A stretch of DNA of 64,000 nucleotides from CAYGYG01 sp964354155 (GCA_964354155.1 CAYGYG010000014.1:16087-80086); one strand, 5' to 3'. Shown: positions 18,889-27,998, counted from the stretch's first letter. The notes: generated by a model not told the origin, from the sequence alone. Translations and numbers: made by a program.

Positions 18889-18916
18889 TTGACTTTCCAG
18901 GGGTTAGGTATATAAT
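18889..18916 (+). promoter_or_regulatory. Promoter of the ABC-2 transporter operon
   Basis: TTGACT (18889-18894), 16-bp spacer, TATAAT (18911-18916). The ATG at 18925 is eight bases past the -10 box, so the leader is at most a couple of bases. Confidence 0.85.
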
Positions 18917-18924
18917 TCCAGCCT

Positions 18925-19926
18925 ATGTCCACGGCCATCGAAATCAGGAACGTACGAAAGACATTCAAAAAGCGCCGGGGCAAAACGACGAAAGCTCTTG
19001 ACGGCGTGTCGTTGGTCATCGAAGAGGGAGAGCTCTTTGGACTGCTCGGACCCAACGGCGCCGGCAAGACGACCCTGGTTCGCTGCCTCGCCACCCTGCT
19101 CATTCCAGACCAGGGCGGGATCCGCATTTTTGACCGGGATATCTTCAGGCATCAGTTGCTGGTCCGGCAGGACATCGGACTGCTCACAAGTGGGGAAAGG
19201 ACGCTCTACTGGAAACTGTCGGGACGTGATAATCTGAAGTTTTTCTCCGCGCTCTACGGGATTGAGCCCCGCGCCGCGGACCGGCGTATCGACTACTTGA
19301 TTGAACTCATGGGCCTGGCTGAATCTGCCCGGGACCGGGTTGAACGTTATTCGTCAGGTATGCGTCAGAAGCTTTCGCTGGCCCGTGCCCTGCTTCACGA
19401 CCCCAAGATTCTGTTGCTCGACGAACCCACCCTGGGTTTGGATCCCCAATTCTCCAGATTCATCAGGAATTTCATCCGCCAGGACCTGAACCGGCAAAAC
19501 CGCAAAACAATCCTGATGACTACCCACTACATGGATGAAGCCGACGAATTGTGTGACCGGATTGCTTTCATCGACCGCGGCAGAATCGTCGGCCTCGACT
19601 CCCCGACTGGGTTCAAGCGCGCGATCCCACATGAGGAGGTACTTGAGTTGAAATGCCAGGGCATCTTCGAAACCGACACGCTGTCCAAGATCCCACAGGT
19701 CGAAAAAGTCTCGGTCCAGCGGGAAGACGGAATCACGGTCGTCAAAGTTATGGCCCCGCGCTCCGAAGACATTCTCTCCGAAGTCATCAAGGATGTGAGC
19801 GCCAAGGTCAAGATTCTCAGTATTGATGTCAATGAACCGACCCTCGAGGACGTGTTCATCTACTACACCGGTCGAACCTTGAAGGGCGAGGAAGAAGACC
19901 CGCATGACCCGCCGTCTCCACAATAA
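18925..19926 (+). CDS. ABC-2 type transporter ATP-binding protein
   Basis: A 333-residue ATPase of the DrrA/CcmA-like class. It shows Walker A LLGPNGAGKTT (about 38-48), the signature YSSGMRQKLSLARALL, Walker B ILLLDEPTLGLDP and the switch histidine in MTTHYMDEADEL. The last 100 residues are the extra domain common in drug, polysaccharide or lipid exporters of this class. It overlaps the first permease gene by 23 bases, so they are co-translated. The substrate cannot be told from sequence. There is no ribosome site; the start is nearly at the transcription start. Confidence 0.92.
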   Translation: MSTAIEIRNVRKTFKKRRGKTTKALDGVSLVIEEGELFGLLGPNGAGKTTLVRCLATLLIPDQGGIRIFDRDIFRHQLLVRQDIGLLTSGERTLYWKLSGRDNLKFFSALYGIEPRAADRRIDYLIELMGLAESARDRVERYSSGMRQKLSLARALLHDPKILLLDEPTLGLDPQFSRFIRNFIRQDLNRQNRKTILMTTHYMDEADELCDRIAFIDRGRIVGLDSPTGFKRAIPHEEVLELKCQGIFETDTLSKIPQVEKVSVQREDGITVVKVMAPRSEDILSEVIKDVSAKVKILSIDVNEPTLEDVFIYYTGRTLKGEEEDPHDPPSPQ

Positions 19927-20737
19927 TCTGAGAGTCATTGCCGCCGAAGCCGTTAAGATGTGGCGGGTCTGGCGGACCTATAAAATCTTGATCGTGTTCT
20001 GGGGGATATTCCCGCTCCTCTGGGTACTGCCCTTCGTGTTTCAAGGTCGGGCCCTGGTCGGCGGGCTGGCAAGTGCCCATTTCAAGAGTCTGACCGGGAC
20101 CGAGCAGTACCTGCCTTACATTCTGATCGGCGCGATGGTCTCGACCTATGTCTTTTCCGGGCTGTGGGGCATCGGCAATTCGCTGCGCGAGGAGACCTAC
20201 TGGGGCACACTGGAGTACATCATCATCTCCCCGACCAATCCGATTGTCGTTTTGCTCGGCAAGGTGCTTTCCGAATTCATCTATGCCACAGCCACCGTTA
20301 CATTCCAAGGCCTCGTCTGTGTTCTTTTTTTTGGTGTACCAATCACCCTCGCCAAAATCCTGCCTATTATGCTCATCGTCGCCCTTCTCCTTATCGGTTT
20401 CTACAGTCTGGCCATTGGGTTTGCCGGGCTGACCCTGCTTATCAAAGAGACCCATGGCCTGGTCCGGACCATGGAGTGGTTCTTCTTTCTCTTTTCGCCG
20501 ATTCGCTATCCCGTGGAAATCAATCCGATCACGAAATTCGTCAGTATGTTCATCCCGCTGACTTACGCCCTGGTCGCCATCCGCATGATTATTCTGTTCA
20601 ACCAACCGGGCGTCGCCCTCTGGAATGTTATTCTAATCCTGTTGCTCATGGACGTAGCCTCCATGCTGGTTGGCTACATCACTTTCACCCAGCTTGAACT
20701 CAGGACCCGCCGGGCCGGGACCATAAGCATGCACTGA
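19904..20737 (+). CDS. ABC-2 type transporter permease, first
   Basis: A 277-residue membrane protein with about six hydrophobic helices and the ABC-2 membrane fold, including the typical GTLEYIIISPTNPIVVLLGK coupling segment. With the ATPase just upstream and a second permease downstream it probably forms an exporter of the form ATPase2-permeaseA-permeaseB. The gene begins inside the 3' end of the ATPase gene. Confidence 0.87.
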   Translation: MTRRLHNNLRVIAAEAVKMWRVWRTYKILIVFWGIFPLLWVLPFVFQGRALVGGLASAHFKSLTGTEQYLPYILIGAMVSTYVFSGLWGIGNSLREETYWGTLEYIIISPTNPIVVLLGKVLSEFIYATATVTFQGLVCVLFFGVPITLAKILPIMLIVALLLIGFYSLAIGFAGLTLLIKETHGLVRTMEWFFFLFSPIRYPVEINPITKFVSMFIPLTYALVAIRMIILFNQPGVALWNVILILLLMDVASMLVGYITFTQLELRTRRAGTISMH

Positions 20738-20755
20738 GGATGGACGCCTTACCGC

Positions 20756-20880
20756 GGATATCAGAATATCAGATGATCAGCCGGAGGCAAATCGGGTTAT
20801 CAGCCTATCAGGATGATTGGTTTCCTCCGATGTCCTGGTTAGCTGATATCCAATCGCTGATTTCCTGGTATTCCGATATG
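20756..20880. repeat. Degenerate palindromic ATATCAG/CTGATAT intergenic element
   Basis: The left part carries ATATCAG words on the plus strand (GGATATCAGAATATCAGATG, TTATCAGCCTATCAGG). The right part carries the reverse words (AGCTGATATCC, CGCTGATTTCC, CCGATATG). CGGAGG at about 20782 pairs with CCTCCG at about 20824. The element lies between two permease genes of one operon. A related sequence is at 59775-59845. No gene is evident in it. Confidence 0.65.
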
Positions 20881-20903
20881 CTGGGTACTTAGACGGCACA
20901 ACG

Positions 20904-21740
20904 ATGCTTAGGCAAGCCCGGGTCTATCTCATCACGATGTGGGCTGAGTGCATCAAAGAATGGAAGATTGAGCTCACCTACAAAGTCGATTTCATCCGGT
21001 CCCTGATCGACCCCTTTGTTTATGTCCTGCCCTATCTGCTGTTCGGCATCGCCCTGGTCGGCGGCCGCCAGTCAAGCTCCCTGTTTAAGTTGGCCGGGAC
21101 CTACGATGTCGTCACCTTCGTCGTTCTCGGCTACATCTTCATGGGGTTTTTGAACACGGCACTCTGGGCCATGGGTTTCGCCCTGCGCAAGGAACAGTTT
21201 TACGGCACGTTAGAGGCCGTTTTTGTCTCGCCCACGCCGCGCTGGGTGATTGTCGGCGGCATGGCAATGCATTCGACGATGCATCAGGGCCTGATCATTG
21301 CCACCCAGCTCGTTCTGCTCAACTTCATCTTTCGCCTGGTCCTGAACATCAGCGGCACCATTCCCGGCACCCTGGTCATCGGCTTGATGCTGCTCGCCCT
21401 TTATGGAATGGGCACAATGATGGCCGCCCTGGCCCTGATTTTCAAAGAAGGATGGATCGTCTCGGAAATCTTGAGCAGCATCATCAATGTCATTACCCCG
21501 GTGGCTTACCCATTGGCGATTCTCCCCGCCTTTCTTCAGAAAGCATCCCTCCTCTTCCCCACCACCTACGGCATCATAACAATCCGCCATCTGCTCATCG
21601 GCGAGAAACTGCCCTTTTCGCTGACCACGGCCATAGTCAGGCTGGCCCTACTTACTGTCTTCTGGATCGCCTTTGGCCTTTCCGTTTTCGCCGTCATTGA
21701 CCGCAAGACGCGCCGCGAAGGAACCCTGGGGCACTACTAA
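20904..21740 (+). CDS. ABC-2 type transporter permease, second
   Basis: A 278-residue membrane protein with about six transmembrane helices and the family segment KEQFYGTLEAVFVSPTPRW near the middle. It is paralogous in layout to the preceding permease and probably its partner. It has no ribosome site and is separated from the first permease by 166 bases that are mostly a degenerate palindromic repeat, which is odd inside an operon. Confidence 0.85.
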   Translation: MLRQARVYLITMWAECIKEWKIELTYKVDFIRSLIDPFVYVLPYLLFGIALVGGRQSSSLFKLAGTYDVVTFVVLGYIFMGFLNTALWAMGFALRKEQFYGTLEAVFVSPTPRWVIVGGMAMHSTMHQGLIIATQLVLLNFIFRLVLNISGTIPGTLVIGLMLLALYGMGTMMAALALIFKEGWIVSEILSSIINVITPVAYPLAILPAFLQKASLLFPTTYGIITIRHLLIGEKLPFSLTTAIVRLALLTVFWIAFGLSVFAVIDRKTRREGTLGHY

Positions 21741-21743
21741 AGT

Positions 21744-21868
21744 ATATCAAAAATCAAATAGCAAAGATCAAACGGTAAATATCACTGTAATCTGATTCGT
21801 TCATCGCAGTAATCGAGCGCGCTGGAAGCGCGCATCAAGTATCAAACACCGAAAACTAAAAAGAAGCG
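21744..21868. repeat. Degenerate ATCAAA-word intergenic repeat with GCGCGC hairpin
   Basis: ATCAAA occurs repeatedly (ATCAAAAATCAAATAGCAAA, GATCAAACGG, GTATCAAACACC). A hairpin GCGCGC-TGGAA-GCGCGC lies at 21817-21833. The stretch separates convergent genes and shows no coding signal. The hairpin lacks a T-run. Confidence 0.5.
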
Positions 21869-21892
21869 ATAGCTTTGTCTGAAGGAAACATA

Positions 21893-22921
21893 CTAGCGGG
21901 CCGCCTTGAATTTCTTGAGCTGGCCCTTGAAGAACGTGTTGTTCGGCTCGAGCTTCAGGGCCTCCCGTTCCCAGCGTACCGCCTTCCGGTACTTACCCGC
22001 GGCGTAATATGCCTCAGCCACCGTGTCCATGATATTGGGATCTTCGGGATTAAGTTCATGAGCTTTCTCCGCGGCTTCGATCGTCTCATCCGGGTAGGCC
22101 TTGCGCAGCGCGAATTCCCAGGCCAGGGCATTGTAGACCTCGGCGTCGGTAATGCTCGAGCTCAACGCGCTCACGAGTAGTTCGTGCGCACGCGCCATGA
22201 AAAGATCAGCGCTGCTTTTTCCCTCATCGGCCAACCGGATGTAGGTCGGCCCGAGGAAAACGTACTTGCTCAATTCATACTGTCGGCGTAGTTCCTTGAC
22301 CGGTTCCTCATTGTCAACCACCTTCAGTTCCAGCAACCGGTCATCGGCCCCCTGATACCCGCCTCGCTTACGTACGACGTAGAGGGCGGCCGATTGCTTG
22401 CCCCGGCGGTCCCCGCCGGCGGCCTCCCCGGCTTCCAGGGCCTTCATCAGGCGTTCCGGAAGAATACCTCTGGTTTCCTGAAATGTCTTGAGCATGGCAT
22501 CGATGACCTCGGGTCCGGCCAGGATGTTCCCCTGTATCGACACCCCGTGAGCCGTGTTGTGGCCGGCCCATTCCAGCGTGCTCTTGCCGGTATAGGCCGC
22601 AGCCTGACCGGTTCGGTCGACAATCCCGAGTTGGCGTAAGTCCGGCGTCGAATCGCGGGCGATGACGATATTCAAGACCTCTTCCGCTGATTTGCCGCCG
22701 GCCAGTTCTTCGAGTGCCCACTTGCCCAAGTATGGATTGGCATAGGCCTGTGAAGCAGCCGCACCAACGCCGGCTTCAAGCCACGGTACCCCGTAGCTGA
22801 CATCTAACACTCTTGAAGCAACGGCCACGCCGAATTCGCCGGTTGCGGTGTCAACCGCAACAATCGAAAACGTCCCGTTGCCCACGCCGGCAAACAGCAT
22901 CAACAGCAATACACCAATCAT
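21893..22921 (-). CDS. Exported DUF1028 protein with C-terminal TPR-like helices
   Basis: A 342-residue protein. It begins with a signal peptide (about 1-15) and a DUF1028 domain (about 16-225) with FSIVAVDTATGEFGVAVASR, an Ntn-hydrolase-like fold whose activity is not established. The last 100 residues are helical with tetratricopeptide-like spacing (EAYYAAGKYRKAVRWEREAL). AGGAGG lies eight bases before the ATG. It is last in the grpE-dnaK-dnaJ-rsmE-methyltransferase run of genes. Confidence 0.85.
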   Translation of the reverse strand: MIGVLLLMLFAGVGNGTFSIVAVDTATGEFGVAVASRVLDVSYGVPWLEAGVGAAASQAYANPYLGKWALEELAGGKSAEEVLNIVIARDSTPDLRQLGIVDRTGQAAAYTGKSTLEWAGHNTAHGVSIQGNILAGPEVIDAMLKTFQETRGILPERLMKALEAGEAAGGDRRGKQSAALYVVRKRGGYQGADDRLLELKVVDNEEPVKELRRQYELSKYVFLGPTYIRLADEGKSSADLFMARAHELLVSALSSSITDAEVYNALAWEFALRKAYPDETIEAAEKAHELNPEDPNIMDTVAEAYYAAGKYRKAVRWEREALKLEPNNTFFKGQLKKFKAAR

Positions 22922-23004
22922 TGATACCTCCTGTATGAAACCTGCCCACTTTCTCGGCGGTCCTTCACCCGCGGCAACGATCTGTTCCTCGGACCGGGCA
23001 CGCC

Positions 23005-23595
23005 TCAGATTTTGCGACAGACCAGGACGCCGGAACCAATTGGCACGATGACCGCGTCAACCCGCGGGTCGGCATGGGCCAGCGCGATCATGGGCTGGAG
23101 CACATCACGATGGCTGATGACATTATCCGCCGCCAGTATTCCCCCCTTGACCAGTCTCGGCACCAACTGGCGGTAGCACGAGAGGTAGTGTTCCTTCTCC
23201 GCATCAAGAAAGCAGAACCCAACCCGGCGGTAGTTCACCAGGTGGTCACGGCCATCACCCACGATCAGCTTGACACCCTTGCCCAGTCCGGCCAATCGGA
23301 AAGTCTCACGGGCCAGTGCGGCCTTCTCCGGCACGATCTCGAAAGTGACCAGGCGCTGCCGCGCCTGCCGACAACCGAGGGCCAGCCAGAGGGCCGAGTA
23401 GCCGCCGCTAGTCCCAATCTCGAGCCGCACCCCGCGAGGGGCCGCTGCGGCAAGTAATGCGATGAATTGACCGGTCGCCGCCGGAATCTGGCGCAGGCGT
23501 TGAGGCGTCGAGAGTCCGGCCTTGCGCTGGCGGGCATCAAGCCGTTCCAGCTTGCGCATGCGTCGCGCGATCGGTGTCGGAATACGGTGAAACAT
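23005..23595 (-). CDS. SAM-dependent O-methyltransferase
   Basis: A 196-residue class I methyltransferase of the caffeoyl-CoA/catechol O-methyltransferase type. The SAM-binding motif is RLEIGTSGGYSALWLA, followed by VTFEIVPEKAALARE and the metal-site region FCFLDAEKEHYLSCY. GGILAADNV is also family-typical. The substrate is unknown. It begins three bases before the rsmE stop codon region, in the same operon. Confidence 0.8.
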   Translation of the reverse strand: MFHRIPTPIARRMRKLERLDARQRKAGLSTPQRLRQIPAATGQFIALLAAAAPRGVRLEIGTSGGYSALWLALGCRQARQRLVTFEIVPEKAALARETFRLAGLGKGVKLIVGDGRDHLVNYRRVGFCFLDAEKEHYLSCYRQLVPRLVKGGILAADNVISHRDVLQPMIALAHADPRVDAVIVPIGSGVLVCRKI

Positions 23596-23598
23596 GAC

Positions 23599-24306
23599 CT
23601 ATCCGGAGCCGGCGATGATCAGACTCGAACCGACGATCGCGGCCGTCTCGCTGCGCAGCCGGCTCGGCCCCAGACTGAAAACAATCGCCCCGCTGGTTAC
23701 CGCTTGGTGGTACTCGTCCCGGCTGAAACCGCCCTCCGGGCCAATCAGCAACAAGCCGCTTTTGAGGCCCGCCGCCGCCGCCCGCCGGCCGGTCGCGGCT
23801 TCGTAGGCAAGCCAGACCCGGTCGAATTGCCTGAACCGACCAAGCAGATCGGCAAAAGCGATCGGCGGATTCACCGCCGGGCAGACCGTCCGCAAAGACT
23901 GTTTCATTGCGCCCCGGGCGATGCGCGCGAGCCGGCTGAGTCGGCCCGAACCGGGACGGGCCACGACTGAACTGCGGGAAGAGAAAGGCTGAAATGCGCT
24001 GACCCCGAGCTCGGTGCATTTCTCAACAAGAAAGTCGTTGTGGCTGCCTTTGAGCAATCCGAAGGCCAGGGTCAGCTTGATGCCCGGTTCGCGCGGCTCG
24101 AAGGCACGACCCACGATCTCGCCCTGCACCGCACCGTGGGAGGTTTGGGTAATCTGACCTTCATATTGCCAGCCCTGCCCATCGGTGAAAAATATATTAT
24201 CGCCGACCCTCTTGCGCATGACCCTGAGGATATGCCGGGCTTCGTTGCCGTCGATGGTGAAACCGGTTGCCGTTATCTTGCCGGGCTCGGCGGTAAACAA
24301 ATCCAC
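23599..24306 (-). CDS. rsmE: 16S rRNA (uracil1498-N3)-methyltransferase RsmE
   Basis: A 235-residue SPOUT-class methyltransferase for U1498 of 16S rRNA. The N-terminal PUA-like part has ARHILRVMRKRVGD. The knotted C-terminal SAM site has LLIGPEGGFSRDE and FSLGPSRLRSETAA, both diagnostic. It starts at a GTG (24304-24306) that shares a base with the TAG stop of dnaJ, so it is translationally coupled to dnaJ. Confidence 0.93.
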   Translation of the reverse strand: MDLFTAEPGKITATGFTIDGNEARHILRVMRKRVGDNIFFTDGQGWQYEGQITQTSHGAVQGEIVGRAFEPREPGIKLTLAFGLLKGSHNDFLVEKCTELGVSAFQPFSSRSSVVARPGSGRLSRLARIARGAMKQSLRTVCPAVNPPIAFADLLGRFRQFDRVWLAYEAATGRRAAAAGLKSGLLLIGPEGGFSRDEYHQAVTSGAIVFSLGPSRLRSETAAIVGSSLIIAGSG

Positions 24307-25403
24307 TAAAGTTTCTTCTTCTTCAAGACCGGGTGCGGCTCGAACGGCATCAATTCCTCCAGCAGTTTTTTGACCTTGCCGTTGGTCTTTCCCATGGTGT
24401 GGGCTATTACTTCCAACAGGAGGTCGCCGCGGCCGCCGTTGACCCGGGGCATGCCTTTGCCCCGGAGTCGCAGTATCTCCCCGCTCTCGGTGCCGCCCGG
24501 GATCCTGATGCTCTCCTTGCCACCCAGTGTCTCAATCTCGGCCTGCCCACCCAGCACCAAGATGGAATAGGGCACAACGAGCTGGGCGATCAGGCGGTCG
24601 CGGTCCCGGGTGAAAACCGGGTGTTCTTTCTCTTCGAATTCCACAATGATGTCGCCTCGGCCCCGGGCATTCCAATGACCCTCCTCTTTGAGCGCGATAT
24701 ACTGGTTGTTGGCAACGCCGACGGGAATTCTGATTTCAAAGGTCCGCGCTTTCTTGAGCCGCCGCTGCCCGCCACATTTCCGGCAGGGGTTCTTGATTAT
24801 TTTCCCGGTGCCATCACAGCGCGGGCAGGCGGATATATTGGTCACGACACCGAAGAGGCTGCGCCCCTGGGTTCTCACCTGACCGGCCCCGCCGCACTGG
24901 AGACAGGAAATCTCGTCACTGCCGCCGCGGCCCTGGCACTCATCGCACCCTTCATAGCGGTCGAGTTTGAAGGTCTTCCGACTGCCGGCAAAGATCTCTT
25001 CAAGACCGACCCGCAGCCTCAGGTGAATGTCGCCGCCGCGCTGCGGCCCGGTGCGCCGGCCCGTGCGGCCAAAGAACGAATCGAATATCGAGCCCCCGAA
25101 GAAATCCCCAACGATGTCTTCAAGATCGGTGTAGTGAGTAAAGTCCTCCCAGCTGAAACCCCCGCCCCGGAACGTCTGCGATACGCCTTCGTGGCCGTAC
25201 TGGTCGTACAGCTTGCGCTTCTCGGGATCCATCAAGACCTCGTAGGCCTCGGAGATTTCCTTGAATTTTTCCTCCGCCTCTTTCTTGTTGCCCGGATTCA
25301 CGTCGGGGTGGTGTTTTTTCGCTAGGTTTCGATAAGCCTTCTTGATTTCGTCTTCTGAGGCCCCCCGGGCAACACCCAGTGTTTCGTAGTAGTCTTTTTT
25401 CAT
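24306..25403 (-). CDS. dnaJ: Chaperone DnaJ
   Basis: A 365-residue type I Hsp40 that delivers clients to DnaK and stimulates its ATPase. J domain with the HPD motif (about 1-70, KKHHPDVNPG), a Gly/Phe-rich linker, four zinc repeats (CDECQGRG, CLQCGGAG, CPRCDGTG, CRKCGGQR) and the C-terminal substrate domains. The frame extends upstream to 25451, but the ATG at 25403 (MKKDYYETLGV) matches all homologues. It lies about 145 bases after dnaK. Confidence 0.96.
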   Translation of the reverse strand: MKKDYYETLGVARGASEDEIKKAYRNLAKKHHPDVNPGNKKEAEEKFKEISEAYEVLMDPEKRKLYDQYGHEGVSQTFRGGGFSWEDFTHYTDLEDIVGDFFGGSIFDSFFGRTGRRTGPQRGGDIHLRLRVGLEEIFAGSRKTFKLDRYEGCDECQGRGGSDEISCLQCGGAGQVRTQGRSLFGVVTNISACPRCDGTGKIIKNPCRKCGGQRRLKKARTFEIRIPVGVANNQYIALKEEGHWNARGRGDIIVEFEEKEHPVFTRDRDRLIAQLVVPYSILVLGGQAEIETLGGKESIRIPGGTESGEILRLRGKGMPRVNGGRGDLLLEVIAHTMGKTNGKVKKLLEELMPFEPHPVLKKKKL

Positions 25404-25547
25404 CCTAGACCTCAGCCCGCAAACAGCAAAGTACCCGGCTGCCGGCGGCACCGGTCCGGCCGGAATGATCTGCCCTCAACGCTGGAAATGGATACGCTCG
25501 AAGCAATCGCGGCCGCTGCTTTCTACTCACCACTCGTTGCCAAGCCA

Positions 25548-27446
25548 CTACTTTTCTTGGTCGTCAACGACTCGGTAGTCGGTACCTTCCTTGCCCGCCG
25601 GCCCTTCGGTGCCTTTCTGGCCCCCGGCCTGATCGCCTGCTTTCCCAGTCTGCTTGTAGAGCGTCTCGCTCATCCGATGGCTCGCGCTCTGCAGTTCGTC
25701 CATGGCCTTGCGGATCGCGATGAGGTCACTGCCGCGGGTGGCTTCCCGGACCGCGTTGATTTTGGCCTCGATTTCGCCCCGGGTCGCGCTGTCAATCTTG
25801 TCGCCCAGGTCACGCAGGTTCCTTTCGATTGAGTAGGCCAGGCTGTCCGCCCGGTTACGCTCTTCGATCAGTTCCCGCGTCTTCCGGTCATCGGCCATAT
25901 GCGCTTCGGCCTCTTTGACCATCCGCTCAACCTCGTCCTGATTAAGGCCGCTTGAGGCCGTGATCTTGATCTTCTGTTCTTTGCCCGTACCCAGGTCTTT
26001 GGCTCCCACATGGAGGATGCCGTCGGCATCGATATCAAAAGCGACCTCAACCTGGGGGATGCCGCGTGGCGCCGGCGGAATCCCGTAGAGCTCGAACCGC
26101 CCCAGCGTTCGGTTATCACCCGCCATCTGCCGCTCGCCCTGGAGTACATGCACCGTCACCGCGGTCTGATTGTCCTCCGCGGTCGTGAAGATCTGCGCCT
26201 TCTTGGTCGGCACCGTGGTGTTGCGCGGAATGATCGTTGTCATTACGCCGCCCAGCGTTTCAATACCCAGAGAAAGCGGTGTTACGTCAAGCAAGAGCAG
26301 ATCTTTCACTTGTCCGCTCAGGACCGCGCCTTGAATTGCCGCTCCGACCGCAACAACCTCGTCCGGGTTGATACCCTTATGCGGTTCTTTACCGAAAAAC
26401 TCGCGCACCGCCTGCTGAACCCGGGGCATTCTGGTCTGACCGCCGACCAGGATGATCTCGTCGATGTCCTCGGCTCTCAGCCCGGCATCGATCAGAGCCT
26501 GTTTGACCGGCGGGATTGTCTTGACGACAAGATCTTCAAGCAGGGATTCAAGCTTGGCGCGCGTTAGTTTCATCTCCAGATGCATCGTGCCGCGCGTCTT
26601 GTCCGACGCAACGAACGGCAGGCTGACGAGGGTCTCCATCACCGTCGAAAGCTCGCACTTTGCCTTTTCTCCTGCTTCCTTTAGACGCTGCAGGGCGGTC
26701 AGGTCTTTTCTGAGGTCGATACCATGCTCGCGCATAAACTCTTCGGCCAGCCAATTGACGATGCGTTCGTCGAAATCGTCACCGCCCAGATGGGTGTCGC
26801 CGTTGGTCGACTTCACCTCAAAGACACCTTCGCCGATGTCGAGGATTGAGATATCGAACGTACCACCACCCAAATCGTAGACGGCGATCTTCTCGTTCCT
26901 TTTCTTGTCCAGACCATAGGCCAGGGCGGCGGCGGTCGGCTCGTTGATAATCCGCAAGACCTCAAGCCCCGCGATCTTGCCGGCGTCTTTGGTCGCGTTG
27001 CGCTGCGAATCGTTGAAGTACGCCGGCACGGTGACAACCGCCTGTCGCACCGCCTCGCCCAGATAGCTGTCCGCGGCCTGCTTGAGGTACATCAAAATCA
27101 TCGCCGAAATCTCCGGGGGTGAGTATTCCTTACCCGCGGCCGTAACCCACGCGTCGCCGTTGGCCGCTTCGATGACCTTGAAGGGCACGCGGGCCGCTTC
27201 CCTGGGGACTTCAGTAAATCTTCGACCCATGAAACGCTTTATCGAGTAGACCGTGTTTGCCGGGTTGGTCACCGCCTGTCGCTTGGCCAACGGCCCGACC
27301 AGACGGTCACCGGTCTTGGGGAAACCCACCACCGAAGGCGTTGTCCGACCGCCCTCCGGGTTGGGGATAACCGCGGGCTGTGTCGCCTCCATCACGGCGA
27401 CGCAAGAGTTGGTCGTGCCCAAATCAATACCAATAACCTTAGCCAT
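25548..27446 (-). CDS. dnaK: Chaperone DnaK (Hsp70)
   Basis: A 632-residue Hsp70. The nucleotide-binding domain starts with VIGIDLGTTNSCVAVME and includes VYDLGGGTFDISIL and ILVGGQTRMPRVQ. A substrate-binding domain and helical lid follow, ending in a Gly/Gln-rich tail. The frame runs back to 27494 inside grpE, but the ATG at 27446 (MAKVIGIDLG) is the true start. It overlaps the grpE end by eight bases. No CIRCE element is seen, so regulation by HrcA at this operon is not indicated. Confidence 0.97.
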   Translation of the reverse strand: MAKVIGIDLGTTNSCVAVMEATQPAVIPNPEGGRTTPSVVGFPKTGDRLVGPLAKRQAVTNPANTVYSIKRFMGRRFTEVPREAARVPFKVIEAANGDAWVTAAGKEYSPPEISAMILMYLKQAADSYLGEAVRQAVVTVPAYFNDSQRNATKDAGKIAGLEVLRIINEPTAAALAYGLDKKRNEKIAVYDLGGGTFDISILDIGEGVFEVKSTNGDTHLGGDDFDERIVNWLAEEFMREHGIDLRKDLTALQRLKEAGEKAKCELSTVMETLVSLPFVASDKTRGTMHLEMKLTRAKLESLLEDLVVKTIPPVKQALIDAGLRAEDIDEIILVGGQTRMPRVQQAVREFFGKEPHKGINPDEVVAVGAAIQGAVLSGQVKDLLLLDVTPLSLGIETLGGVMTTIIPRNTTVPTKKAQIFTTAEDNQTAVTVHVLQGERQMAGDNRTLGRFELYGIPPAPRGIPQVEVAFDIDADGILHVGAKDLGTGKEQKIKITASSGLNQDEVERMVKEAEAHMADDRKTRELIEERNRADSLAYSIERNLRDLGDKIDSATRGEIEAKINAVREATRGSDLIAIRKAMDELQSASHRMSETLYKQTGKAGDQAGGQKGTEGPAGKEGTDYRVVDDQEK

Positions 27447-27963
27447 TCTCAGTACCTCCTGCTGCCTTTTCCGTTTCCGGACAAGGTTTGGCAACCGTAA
27501 CCTGTGCCGGCTTCAATACTTTTTCCCCCAACATGTAGCCTTTGTTGATCTGCTCGACGATTGTGTTGGGCGGAACATCATCGGTCTCCACCGTACTGAC
27601 TGCCTCGTGCCGCTGAGGATCGAACTGTTCACCATCACTTGAATAGGTCTTCAATCCCCAACGCTCGAGAATCTCCCTCAGATAACGGTCGATCATCGCA
27701 ATGCCTTTGTGGAAACTGTCGTAATCCCGATTCGCATCACCCGAGACAACGGCCCGGTCCAGACTGTCCAGCACGGCAATCAAGTCAGTCAACAGTTGCT
27801 CATTGGCATAGACTTTAAAAGTGGCCAGTTCCTTTTCCATCCGCTTGCGGTAGTTGTCCAGGTCCGCCAGGCTCCTGAGATAGCTATCGAAGTTATCCTT
27901 CGATTCCTTCTGGGCCACGCCGAGTATTTCCTTAAGCCTCGTTACCGGGCCTATCTTCTTCAT
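27439..27963 (-). CDS. grpE: Nucleotide exchange factor GrpE
   Basis: A 174-residue DnaK exchange factor: an N-terminal coiled coil (RSLADLDNYRKRMEKE) and the C-terminal beta wing with DPQRHEAVSTVETDDVPPNTIV. The frame extends to 28044, but the ATG at 27963 (MKKIGPVTRL) is supported by a strong promoter whose expected +1 is that very A. The upstream extension would lie inside the promoter. It heads the chaperone operon and its mRNA should be leaderless. Confidence 0.92.
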   Translation of the reverse strand: MKKIGPVTRLKEILGVAQKESKDNFDSYLRSLADLDNYRKRMEKELATFKVYANEQLLTDLIAVLDSLDRAVVSGDANRDYDSFHKGIAMIDRYLREILERWGLKTYSSDGEQFDPQRHEAVSTVETDDVPPNTIVEQINKGYMLGEKVLKPAQVTVAKPCPETEKAAGGTENG

Positions 27964-27969
27964 CGCCAC

Positions 27970-27998
27970 AATATAGGGCAAAAACACACCTTTGTCAA
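27970..27998 (-). promoter_or_regulatory. Leaderless promoter of grpE-dnaK-dnaJ
   Basis: TTGACA (27993-27998), 17-bp spacer, TATATT (27970-27975), six bases (GTGGCG), then ATG. No CIRCE inverted repeat or other heat-shock operator is visible next to it. Confidence 0.85.

Noticed and set aside
20756..20880. CRISPR array
   Set aside because: The repeated words are short and inexact, with no constant repeat and no regular spacers; no cas genes are nearby.
24333..25325. 330-codon plus-strand ORF across dnaJ
   Set aside because: Antisense to dnaJ, with low-quality composition and no motif.
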